In this document: in pieces, positions 57,495-64,000 of the stretch
Position numbering within the stretch: position 1 is the first letter of the stretch
Layout: the number at the start of each line of letters is the position of its first letter
Assembly: GCF_003172895.1 (NCBI RefSeq)
Contig: NZ_QGKL01000004.1
Span: forward strand, 83,461 to 147,460
Direction of reading: 5' to 3'
Length of the DNA: 64,000 nucleotides
Source of the DNA: Leucothrix arctica
GTDB taxonomy: Bacteria > Pseudomonadota > Gammaproteobacteria > Thiotrichales > Thiotrichaceae
The notes under the pieces: generated by a model
What the model was told of the DNA's origin: nothing
The model's database searches: none
Seen by the model: only the letters and a program-made list of their open reading frames with translations
Program-made: the position numbers and the translations under genes

Positions 57495-57690
57495 ATGACC
57501 ATATCAATCAGATTAGAAAAGCCGATAGAAGAAGCGCTTCGCAAACAAATAAAATCACAGAAAGCCACACTATCGGCCTATGTGCTTGACGCTATCTTAA
57601 AAAAATCGAGCGAGAGAAAAACGCCCGCCCTAACCCTTATGAGTTAGGCAAAACTTTTTTGGCAAGGAATAATACAAACTGGTTTACGCA
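57495..57690 (+). pseudogene. Frameshifted ribbon-helix-helix (CopG-like) protein
   Basis: Starts with ATG at 57495 and AGGAG upstream. It reads MTISIRLEKPIEEALRKQI and LSAYVLDAILKK (RHH domain), then goes off after a run of seven A (57599-57605) and stops at 57647. In the neighbouring frame the usual tail appears: EREKNARPNPYELGKTF. One added A would restore it; a second shift in the T6 run follows. Likely an inactive antitoxin; the 50-residue product might still fold. Confidence 0.6.
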
Positions 57691-57718
57691 TTTAGTCTAA
57701 AATAAGAGAATATTAGTA

Positions 57719-58477
57719 ATGAAAATAGTAAAATCTGTTCTATTGGCACTATCTCTTTCAATCAGCTTCTCGGCGATTGCAAATGAAATTACAAGCGTAA
57801 TAGCAGGTAATGGAGAATACGCTCCATACTCCGGAAAAAAATTACGCAACGGCGGCATAATTACTAATATCACCACATCTGCATTTGCTGAAGTAGGTGT
57901 ATCTGTTGATTATGAATACACTTCATGGACTCGAGTAATGGATCTCACTAAGTCGGCAAAATTTGACCTGACTCCTGGTTGGAGAAAAAATAAAGAGAGG
58001 GAAAAAACACTCCTTTTTTCTGATCCGATTATAGATGACGAGATATACTTCTTTCACCTCAAGAGTTTGGACTTTGATTGGACTAATCTATTTGATTTAG
58101 ACCAATATGATATTGGTTCTGTCCGAACTTATTTCTATGGTGACGAATTCAAAAGACAAACTGAAAATGGAAGGCTAAAAAATCAAAAAACATCAGATGA
58201 TCTGTATAACTTTAAAAAGCTACTTCGTAAAAGAATAGACATCATGCCTGTTAGTAGATTTGTAGGAAAAAATATCCTTAGAACTAAATTTCAAGCTTGG
58301 GAGAATGATGCAGTAACCTTTCACCCTAAACCAGTATACTCCTCATCTCTTTATTTATTGGTTTCTAAGAAGCATCCAAATGGACAAGAAATCATAAATA
58401 CATTTAACGAGGGATTAAAAAAACTAAAAGCTTCTGGTAAATACCAAAAGATTTTAGATGAATTATTAGCACAATAA
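57719..58477 (+). CDS. Periplasmic solute-binding protein (family 3-like)
   Basis: 252 residues with a signal peptide (about 1-22, AIA-N). Bacterial extracellular solute-binding family 3 fold: AGNGEYAPYSGKKLRNGGI, TPGWRKNKEREKTLLFSDP and LYLLVSKKHPNGQEII. No ABC permease is nearby; instead the next gene, 45 bases on, is a HAMP membrane protein. So it may serve as a ligand-sensing partner rather than for transport. Noticeably AT-rich compared with the flanking core genes. Confidence 0.82.
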   Translation: MKIVKSVLLALSLSISFSAIANEITSVIAGNGEYAPYSGKKLRNGGIITNITTSAFAEVGVSVDYEYTSWTRVMDLTKSAKFDLTPGWRKNKEREKTLLFSDPIIDDEIYFFHLKSLDFDWTNLFDLDQYDIGSVRTYFYGDEFKRQTENGRLKNQKTSDDLYNFKKLLRKRIDIMPVSRFVGKNILRTKFQAWENDAVTFHPKPVYSSSLYLLVSKKHPNGQEIINTFNEGLKKLKASGKYQKILDELLAQ

Positions 58478-58522
58478 AATTTTAATCCACAATTCCTTTA
58501 ACCCTCACTAGATGAATAAAAT

Positions 58523-59254
58523 ATGTCTAATTTAATTAAAATTAAATGGTACTCAACCATAAGAACAAAAATTGCTCTCGCTCTAATAATTCCCGTCTTT
58601 TTGGTGATGGCTGGATTCTCCGCCTACAGCGTTTGGAATGATTATCAGCTAGAAGTTGATGATCTAAAAAAGCTGTCAATTGTTTCAGCAGAACGAATGT
58701 CAAATCATTTAAAAATCCCAATGTGGGATTTAAATAATGATCAAGTAAAAAGTGCTCTTACTGCAGAAATGCAAGAATCGAGAATTAAAGCGATTGTCGT
58801 TTGGGATGCGGAAAAGAAAAAAGTTTTTGAAGCTAAGGAACGACGAACAAGTAATGATAAAGAGCTAATCGTTGATTTTAGTGGCATCGTAAATGCTAGT
58901 ACAGAAGCCAGTAGTTCAATAATTCAAAGAGACAAAGAGACATTAGGTGAAGTATCCGTTTATGTATCTAAAGCTAACTTAGTTGATAACTTAAAAAAAT
59001 CAGCGTTAGAGGTTTTGATAGCTAGTCTTATTTTGATAATTTTATTAGTTCTTATTTTATCAGTCATGTTAGACGTGGTATTAGTAGGGCCTATAGTGCA
59101 CCTTTCTGAACAAGCAGTTGCGATGTCCAAAGGTCAATTGGATCAAAAATTTGCTGAATCAAATGACGAAATTGGTTATCTAGCTCGCTCTCTAGGTCGA
59201 ATGCAATCAAGCTTAAGAATTGTATTTGAGAGATTTAATAAGCAACAGCAGTAA
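58523..59254 (+). CDS. Sensor-like membrane protein ending in HAMP
   Basis: 243 residues: TM1 (about 15-38), periplasmic sensor region (about 40-165, with SAERMSNHLKIPMWDLNNDQ), TM2 (about 165-190) and a HAMP domain (about 190-240; VGPIVHLSEQAVAMSKGQLD). It stops just after HAMP, with no kinase, GGDEF or chemoreceptor domain. Either truncated or a natural HAMP-only partner. Operon with the binding protein upstream. Confidence 0.8.
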   Translation: MSNLIKIKWYSTIRTKIALALIIPVFLVMAGFSAYSVWNDYQLEVDDLKKLSIVSAERMSNHLKIPMWDLNNDQVKSALTAEMQESRIKAIVVWDAEKKKVFEAKERRTSNDKELIVDFSGIVNASTEASSSIIQRDKETLGEVSVYVSKANLVDNLKKSALEVLIASLILIILLVLILSVMLDVVLVGPIVHLSEQAVAMSKGQLDQKFAESNDEIGYLARSLGRMQSSLRIVFERFNKQQQ

Positions 59255-59306
59255 TAAATTGTTTGTTTGATAACAAAAACACGAAAGCTAGACACCTCTT
59301 ATACAT

Positions 59307-59462
59307 TTAGCGTTCGTGTTTAAAAGTCAGAAAACTATTATTTTTAAGCCATGCAATAACATCTTCTGCATTTTTATCAGGTGGAAAGACAGGATAATAC
59401 ACTTTGACAATGCGCCCTTGCCGAATTATCAACGTTATTCGTTTATAAAGGCTAACACCTGG
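59307..59462 (-). pseudogene. Peroxiredoxin-like C-terminal fragment cut by the IS
   Basis: Minus-strand frame PGVSLYKRITLIIRQGRIVK, VYYPVFPPDKNAEDVIAWL and stop, matching the C-terminus of AhpC/TSA-type peroxiredoxins (GVSLYKR...G.I..VYYPVFPP..). The upstream part ends exactly at the left end of the IS3-type element (59463); the missing N-terminal half is not found beyond the right end. Confidence 0.6.
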
Positions 59463-59490
59463 TGTTACCCATAAAAAGTAGACACTCCAC

Positions 59491-60325
59491 TTATGCAGCT
59501 ATTGCTGTCATTCGTTCAAACTCAGCGGGGCTCACATACCCATTGGCTGAGTGTCGTCTTACTCGGTTATAAAATACTTCAATGTACTCAAAGATGCCTG
59601 ATTTAGCGTCTTCAATCGATTCATATTGTTCGGCATAAATGAGTTCTACTTTGAGGCGACTAAAGAAGGACTCCATCGGTGCGTTATCCCAGCAGTTTCC
59701 CTTACGGCTCATACTAGGCCTGCCGCCTTTTCTCGCCATAAAGTCTAAGTAACGTTGTGAGCGATATTGCACACCACGATCGGAATGAATCACTAAGCCT
59801 GCACATACATTTCTTCGCTTAAATGCCATCGACGTATCTAATGACCAACCAACGATACTTCGCGAGTAAAGATCCATAACTGTCGCTAAATAAAGCCAAC
59901 GGTTTTTAACCCAAATGTAGGTGATATCCGTCGTCCACTTTGTATTTGGCTCCGCCGCTTTGAAGTTTCTCCAGAGCAAATTGTCGGCAACATTGTTCAT
60001 TTCTAAGCTATGCTGGCTATACCTAAACGCTTTGCCATTACGTGCCTTCAACCCTTGTTTTCTAAGGATATCAGCGACGTAATTCACCGAGCATGGAAAA
60101 CCTAGTGCTTTAAGCTCCTGCATGATTTTAGGTGAACCATTGCGAGCTTTATAGGTAATGTAAGTGTCAAATAACGCGAGCGGTCATCTCATCTCGCCGT
60201 TGTGCTTTTCAGCTTTGAGGTGACACCAGCCGACGATAATAACCCGAGCGAGAAACACCCAATACTCGACACATTAGTGAAACCGTAAACAAACCGATAT
60301 GTTCTTGAATGAGTGCGTACTTCAC
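59491..60325 (-). pseudogene. IS3-family transposase orfB (integrase catalytic), broken
   Basis: The DDE integrase part is recognisable: TKWTTDITYIWVKNRWLYLA, VIHSDRGVQYRSQRYLDF, and NCWDNAPMESFFSRLKVEL. But the N-terminal part carries in-frame TGA codons (at 60211-60209 and 60169-60167), a frameshift nearby, and the stretch between the first and second Asp is shorter than usual (SLDTSMAFKRRNVCAGLVIH), which suggests an internal deletion. It is not expected to be active. Confidence 0.85.
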
Positions 60326-60630
60326 TCTTGGTCTTTCGCAAAGTACGCAGCTGCCTTTTTTACGAAAGCTAACTCCTTTTCCAACTCTGCATTTCGTCGT
60401 TCAAGTGCGCGAAGCTCTTCGCTTTCCGACTTAGAATAATCAACGCTTTGAACGGTATTGAATTGCTTATCTGAAAGACGATTAAATTGGCGACGCCAAT
60501 TATAAATTTGCTGGGTACTAACCCCTAATTCACTAGCAACAGTTGCTGTGGAAACACCTTCTTTTTCAGGTCGTTTCACCGCTTCGCGGCGAAACTCTTC
60601 AGTATAAGCTTGATACTTTTTACGTGCCAT
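60322..60630 (-). CDS. IS3-family transposase orfA
   Basis: 102-residue HTH protein (YTEEFRREAVKRPEKEGVST, TVASELGVSTQQIYNWRRQF) with a leucine-zipper-like coiled coil (ELRALERRNAELEKELAFVKK). It binds the element ends. In IS3 elements orfA and orfB are joined by a -1 frameshift; here orfB is broken, so only the OrfA DNA-binding protein could be made. Confidence 0.9.
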   Translation of the reverse strand: MARKKYQAYTEEFRREAVKRPEKEGVSTATVASELGVSTQQIYNWRRQFNRLSDKQFNTVQSVDYSKSESEELRALERRNAELEKELAFVKKAAAYFAKDQE

Positions 60631-60696
60631 TTCAGCACCTCCGTAATTGTTAAATCTAACTATACAGAGTGTCTACAGTTTGTGGGTAACACGGAA

Positions 60697-60777
60697 ACAT
60701 AACGCTCGCGGCAGCGGAAACTGGGCTTTAGCTGCGAAGCAGCGTCCCAGTTTTCCGACTGACCGCGCTTGTTATAT
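60697..60777 (-). other. attC site of the cupin cassette
   Basis: Read on the minus strand, it starts TATAACAAGCGCGG and ends CCGCGAGCGTTATGT, with a central long stem (CGGAAAACTGGG / CCCAGTTTCCG). The conserved ends (TATAACA ... CGTTATG) and the imperfect hairpin are the structure of integron attC sites. It begins two bases after the cupin stop. About 80 bases. Confidence 0.75.
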
Positions 60778-60778
60778 G

Positions 60779-61144
60779 CTAAATCCACTCTTGCTTCTCT
60801 GACGAAACAGTTACTTCACTTTGATGTTCGCCTGTATGCTCTGTTGATGAAGGTTCAACCATCATGAAATGTGTATCAGGCTCTGCTGTAGGACAATGCT
60901 CTACACCTTTAGGTACTACGTACATTTCACCCGCATTTAATACAACATCTCCATTTCTTAACTGCAAAGTAAGTTGACCTTTAAACACAATAAACAACTC
61001 ATCTTCATTTTCATGTATATGCCAAACAAGTTCACCAGTACCTTTAGCTATTTTAACTAATTGACCATTTGATTCAGCTAATATTTTTGGAGTCCACTCT
61101 TCTGAAAATAATCCAAACTTTTCACTAATATTAATTTTATTCAA
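60779..61144 (-). CDS. Cupin-domain protein (cassette gene)
   Basis: 121-residue cupin. The real start is TTG at 61144, with AGGAG at the usual distance; a longer ATG frame from 61225 would read through the neighbouring attC site and is rejected. Cupin motifs: GELVWHIHENEDELFIVFKG (metal-binding His/Glu) and NAGEMYVVPKGVEHCP. Substrate unknown; may bind a metal. Standing between two attC sites, it is an integron-type gene cassette. Confidence 0.8.
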   Translation of the reverse strand: MNKINISEKFGLFSEEWTPKILAESNGQLVKIAKGTGELVWHIHENEDELFIVFKGQLTLQLRNGDVVLNAGEMYVVPKGVEHCPTAEPDTHFMMVEPSSTEHTGEHQSEVTVSSEKQEWI

Positions 61145-61159
61145 CGTACTCTCCTGAAC

Positions 61160-61270
61160 ATATAACGCCCGGCTAAGCTGCCGAAACGAAGTTGATTGTT
61201 TTGTGTTAGCGTAGCGGAAAAACACAAAACGAGCAACGCAGTGGAGGTCAGATTGAGCCGTTTGTTATGT
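61160..61270 (-). other. attC site of the HHH-protein cassette
   Basis: On the minus strand it starts CATAACAAACGGCTC and ends CGGGCGTTATAT, a close match to the ends of Vibrio-type attC repeats (TATAACAAACGCCTC ... GGCGGGCGTTA). Internal complementary arms (TGTGTT / AACACA) are present. About 110 bases, starting 22 bases past the HHH gene stop. Confidence 0.78.
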
Positions 61271-61291
61271 GTAAATTTTAACACTGCCACA

Positions 61292-61522
61292 TTACTTTTT
61301 TGCTAAGCTGATTGCTGCATTAATTGCAGATTTAGCTTGAGGGCTGTTTTTCCAGCAAGTAGTATTTAACATACTCGCTACCGTTTCTGCTATGTCCTCG
61401 GCATTATATTGTTTTAGTTCTTCTAATGAATGAATACCGATTTCTTCAAATCTTTTGATGACAGTTGGACCAACACCTTTTAGTTCTATAAGGGCTTCTT
61501 TTTCTTCTTTACTAAATGGCAT
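61292..61522 (-). CDS. Small helix-hairpin-helix protein (Cdd1-like cassette gene)
   Basis: 76 residues: LIELKGVGPTVIKRFEEIGI, a helix-hairpin-helix DNA-binding type motif, then EELKQYNAEDIAETVASML. Resembles the pathogenicity-locus (Cdd1) family often found in integron cassettes. ATG at 61522 with AAAGAG upstream. Target unknown. Confidence 0.75.
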   Translation of the reverse strand: MPFSKEEKEALIELKGVGPTVIKRFEEIGIHSLEELKQYNAEDIAETVASMLNTTCWKNSPQAKSAINAAISLAKK

Positions 61523-61538
61523 ATTTAATCTCTTTTAC

Positions 61539-61590
61539 ACATAACGTTAAAGCATTTTATACCGAGTGCGGCAGCACTGGGGATAAATGT
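61539..61590 (-). other. Partial attC site
   Basis: The right-hand part of an attC-like site (minus strand: ...GCTTTAACGTTATGTG) lies in front of the HHH cassette. The other arm is not recognisable; it was probably cut by the neighbouring IS91-like element. Confidence 0.4.
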
Positions 61591-61654
61591 CTGGTTGAGC
61601 AAAACCGCGTACTACGGAGTCCCACACCTTATTATTAAGGGGATTGCTTTTCAT
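61547..61654 (-). CDS. Possible 35-residue ORF ending in the partial attC
   Basis: ATG at 61654 with GAGGTGAG upstream; it reads KSNPLNNKVWDSVVRGFAQP and ends within the attC-like sequence. A short reading frame closing in an attC is what a small cassette gene would look like. No homology recognised; could be chance. Confidence 0.3.
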   Translation of the reverse strand: MKSNPLNNKVWDSVVRGFAQPDIYPQCCRTRYKML

Positions 61655-61862
61655 GGTCTCACCTCGCCTTCAATGACTTATCTATTTTGGCCCATTAAAC
61701 GACCAGACTCGTCGTCCAATTCAGTCTCATAGTAAGCCTATTCGTTTAAATATATCACAACATCTGCTGACTTTCTTCCCGTTTGAACCGTCAGACAACA
61801 GCGGCTTATCACCCATCCTTATGGATAGTGAGTCGACTGCTTAACGCCTAACCCTTTAGTCG
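61655..61862. other. Downstream end of the IS91-like element
   Basis: 208 bases between the small ORF and the transposase stop. Contains GGTTAGGCGTTAAGC (minus strand, about 61836-61853), similar to recombination core sites, but no complete attC. It should contain the replication origin end of the element; the exact boundary cannot be set by eye. Confidence 0.3.
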
Positions 61863-62981
61863 TCAGCCATACTCTAGCTGCCAAGGGACGAGTCGATAAC
61901 TGACTCGCAACATCCCTTGGCCACAACGACAGGGAATGCCTTCAAAGGCGTGGGGATGGGCTATTTTTGATGGTTTGCTTGGCCTCAATGGCGCATTCTG
62001 AGCGTTAGCAATGGCCTGACGGACTGCCTGCAACTTCCTCTTACGACAGGCATTGGCTAGCCAACCATAATGGCGAATGCGCATGAAGCCATGCGGTAAC
62101 ACATGCTGTAAGAAACGCCGCAAGAACTCCGCACCCGTCAACCTCATGACTTTAGAGTGGGCGTCCCGGTAGTCCTGATAGCGGAAGGTAACGTTGTGCT
62201 CATCGATGGCGATAAGACGCGATTCGCTGATGGCTATTTTACGAGTGTAGCGCGATAGATAGCGTACAACGGTTTCTGCTTTATGCAGGCAAGGCTTTCC
62301 ATAAACAACCCACTCCTTTTGCATCAGCTCACGGAGCCGTTTGTTGACCTCACCAGCATTTGTAATACGGCTCAATTCTCCTTTGTAGCTGGCTGCTCGT
62401 AAGGCGCTGACCATCTTGCCTCGAAACAAATGGGACAAGGCTCTGACAGGAAACAGGTAGTTGTTTTTCGCAGCGTGCCAATGGCCATCGTCTCCGAGTG
62501 CGCCACCAGGGATCAAGCAATGTAGATGTACATGCTGACTGAGGTTCTGCCCCCAGGTATGCAAAACTGCGGTGGCCGCTAATTGTCCATTCAGGCGCTT
62601 TGAGTCGTGCCCGAGCGTATTAAGCGTCTCCCAAACACTGGCAAATAGGGCGCTATAAATAACGCGCGGGTGCAGGCGCACCCAGCCGTTTAGGTCGTGC
62701 GGCAACGTAAACACTAAATGGAAATACGGGGCATTAACGACATTACTCAACTCTCTTTCTAACCACTGTTCGCTAGCGCCTTGCTGACAACGCGGGCAAT
62801 GTCGATTACGACAGGCATGATACAAGCGCTGCGCTTGACCGCAATCATGGCAATGTAATTGAAAACCGCCCAATGCTGCCGTACGGCAACGCTGTATTTG
62901 ATGGCAGACCTTATACTGCTGCGGTGAGAGAGTGGGTAGTTGCGGCTGAAATTGGCTAACGACCTGGGCTAGTCGCTGCAT
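61863..62981 (-). CDS. IS91-family transposase
   Basis: 372-residue rolling-circle type transposase: an N-terminal zinc-binding part (HDCGQ-type CHDCGQAQRLYHACRNRHCP), the HUH motif in HVHLHCLIPGGAL, and the two-tyrosine block YLSRYTRK (YxxxY as in IS91, not the single-Tyr ISCR type). C-terminal RRFLQHVLPHGFMRIRHYGW is typical. It appears intact. Its ATG overlaps the upstream recombinase gene end by 13 bases, so both are one operon. Confidence 0.92.
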   Translation of the reverse strand: MQRLAQVVSQFQPQLPTLSPQQYKVCHQIQRCRTAALGGFQLHCHDCGQAQRLYHACRNRHCPRCQQGASEQWLERELSNVVNAPYFHLVFTLPHDLNGWVRLHPRVIYSALFASVWETLNTLGHDSKRLNGQLAATAVLHTWGQNLSQHVHLHCLIPGGALGDDGHWHAAKNNYLFPVRALSHLFRGKMVSALRAASYKGELSRITNAGEVNKRLRELMQKEWVVYGKPCLHKAETVVRYLSRYTRKIAISESRLIAIDEHNVTFRYQDYRDAHSKVMRLTGAEFLRRFLQHVLPHGFMRIRHYGWLANACRKRKLQAVRQAIANAQNAPLRPSKPSKIAHPHAFEGIPCRCGQGMLRVSYRLVPWQLEYG

Positions 62982-63835
62982 GACTGATTAAAATGTAGGC
63001 CCTTCACCAAATCAACCACTGGGCTGTCACCCGGACTATCCGCTAACCAGTGTGTATAACGACTCGTGGTACTGAGATGGCTATGCCCTAAAATACGTTG
63101 CAACTGATGAATGGGCATACCTGCCTGCAACGAATGCGTGGCAAAGGCATGCCGCAAACTGTGAACACCACCCTGCTTGCCAATGTCTGCTGTTTTCTTA
63201 CTGGCACGATAGCACTTTTGCACCGTGGTAATGCTCAATGCATTCCCTTCTTGCCCTGGAAATAGCCAGAGGTTGGGTCGGTACTGTTGCCAATATTCTC
63301 TCCATTGCTGCAATAAGGACTCAGGAATAGGAACATAGCGGTCTTTACCCCCTTTGCCCTGAACCACATGCAGCAATTGACGTTCGCCATCAATCTCAGA
63401 GAGTCGAATATGCACTAGCTCACTGACGCGAAGGCCGCAGCCATAGGCACTTAGCAGCAGTAAACGATACTTCGGGTGGGAAGGTTGACGGGTTAATCGT
63501 TGCACGTCCTGACGCGTTAACAGGTCAGGCAAGCGCTGTTGCCCTTTGGGGAGTGTGAAACGATAGTCTGAAAACGCAACATCCTCAAGCACGAAAGCAT
63601 AGAGAAAGCGCACACCATTAAAATACTGGCGACAAGTAGACGCTGACACGCCGCGTGCCTTCAACAGCCATAATAACCAAGCCTGAATGTCTTCAGGGGT
63701 GATTAACTCAGGTGAGCGATGATAATATCGACACAGCTGTTCAACTGCATAAACATACGACTTGATGGTACTGGCTGAACAGCCACGAAGGACCAACGTA
63801 TCAAGCATCCGTTGGCGTAGAGGACTGACTTTCAT
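62969..63835 (-). CDS. Tyrosine recombinase linked to the IS91-like transposase
   Basis: 288-residue phage-integrase-family recombinase: SAM-like N-domain (about 5-90), then catalytic Arg in YGCGLRVSELV, HSLRHAFATHSLQ (His and Arg) and Tyr in GHSHLSTTSRYTHW. The insert that marks integron integrases between patches II and III is absent, so it is not an IntI. A tyrosine recombinase in front of the transposase occurs in a group of IS91-like elements. Confidence 0.9.
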   Translation of the reverse strand: MKVSPLRQRMLDTLVLRGCSASTIKSYVYAVEQLCRYYHRSPELITPEDIQAWLLWLLKARGVSASTCRQYFNGVRFLYAFVLEDVAFSDYRFTLPKGQQRLPDLLTRQDVQRLTRQPSHPKYRLLLLSAYGCGLRVSELVHIRLSEIDGERQLLHVVQGKGGKDRYVPIPESLLQQWREYWQQYRPNLWLFPGQEGNALSITTVQKCYRASKKTADIGKQGGVHSLRHAFATHSLQAGMPIHQLQRILGHSHLSTTSRYTHWLADSPGDSPVVDLVKGLHFNQSCSD

Positions 63836-63950
63836 GATAAACCGCCTTTAATTGTCTGTTTAATAACAATTAAAGTTTGGCTCATTTATAGAAAATTACT
63901 TGAAAACCAGTAAGCTACCGCGAAGCGGTTTAGTTCAACAGCTCATTAAG

Positions 63951-63965
63951 AAGGTCTAAGACCTT
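63951..63965. repeat. Small perfect inverted repeat near the window end
   Basis: AAGGTC-TAA-GACCTT followed by TTAAT; terminator-like, lies upstream of the recombinase. The 165 bases past the recombinase start otherwise hold no recognised feature and may include the other end of the element. Confidence 0.35.
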
Positions 63966-64000
63966 TTAATATATTATCAGGACTTAAACCTTTGTTTTTT

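Larger units (their letters stand above)
59463..60691 (-). mobile_element. IS3-family insertion element, decayed
   Basis: 1229 bases bounded by 25-bp imperfect terminal inverted repeats (TGTTACCCATAAAAAGTAGA... on the left, the matching TGTTACCCACAAACTGTAGA... on the right; 22 of 25 match). It has an intact orfA and a broken orfB. No target-site duplication is visible at the ends (CTGG left, CGGA right), and the gene cut at the left is not continued at the right, so the element has taken part in a deletion or rearrangement. Confidence 0.85.

Noticed and set aside
60779..61225. Longer cupin reading frame starting at 61225
   Set aside because: The extension translates the attC site; the TTG at 61144 has a proper ribosome binding site.
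61795..61853. attI or further attC near GGTTAGGCGTTAAGC
   Set aside because: Core-like sequence only; no paired arm or hairpin of attC type and no adjacent intI.
62969..63835. Tyrosine recombinase beside attC sites as the integron integrase
   Set aside because: It lacks the IntI-specific insert before the HxLR box and overlaps the IS91 transposase gene, so it belongs to that element.

Overview
The window reads as chromosomal DNA of a Gram-negative gammaproteobacterium. The evidence is the gene content and order: fimV beside truA, asd and leuCD, the yoaA-tsaB neighbour pair, yffB-dapE, oxyR, a kbp/LysM protein, a bifunctional PBP1b, a FeS-type photolyase with cryptochrome DASH, and integron-type attC sites of the kind common in marine genera. 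Base composition is moderate (low-to-mid 40s % GC by eye). A marine Thiotrichales/Leucothrix-like or related genus would fit, but the sequence alone does not fix the taxon.

Layout. Bases 1-8.5 kb carry the end of oxyR, a Sel1-repeat protein, an XRE/MmyB-type regulator facing a small membrane protein, der, a secreted glycosidase-like protein, yffB and dapE. From 8.6 to 25.3 kb lies a mostly minus-strand housekeeping block: truA, fimV, asd, leuD-leuC with a divergent LysR regulator, a lytic transglycosylase, truD-tsaB-yoaA, a TPR lipoprotein and PBP1b. From 25.5 to 36 kb are envelope and stress genes: NlpC/P60, Kbp, a two-component system with an unusual proline-rich sensor, an OsmC-YcaO fusion, a DUF6152 protein, DedA with a small partner, DUF1330, a flavoprotein and an outer-membrane barrel. 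aroA follows. Bases 37.5-42.5 kb hold a light-response/DNA-repair operon of three different photolyase/cryptochrome proteins with two small conserved proteins (TIGR03643, DUF2256).

From 42.5 kb the region becomes accessory. A catabolic group (GhrA-like reductase, RpiR regulator, BKACE enzyme, class-III aminotransferase) and a TctABC tricarboxylate-type transporter are interspersed with SDR/MerR, an OmpA-like protein and many gene remnants: OvoA methyltransferase, two GNATs, YdeI, an MNT nucleotidyltransferase fused to a duplicated OmpA tail, and a frameshifted RHH protein. A divergent PRPP synthetase sits among them. The last 7 kb is mobile: a substrate-binding/HAMP pair, a decayed IS3-family element with clear terminal repeats that truncates a peroxiredoxin-like gene, two integron-type cassettes each followed by an attC site (no integron integrase seen), and an IS91-like transposase with a tyrosine recombinase.

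The signals most worth a second look are the photolyase operon with its small partners, the integrase-less attC array, the MNT-OmpA chimera, the SBP-HAMP pair with no output domain, the MerR-type 20-bp-spacer promoter in front of the SDR gene, and the OsmC-YcaO fusion. No tRNA, rRNA or CRISPR array was recognised.
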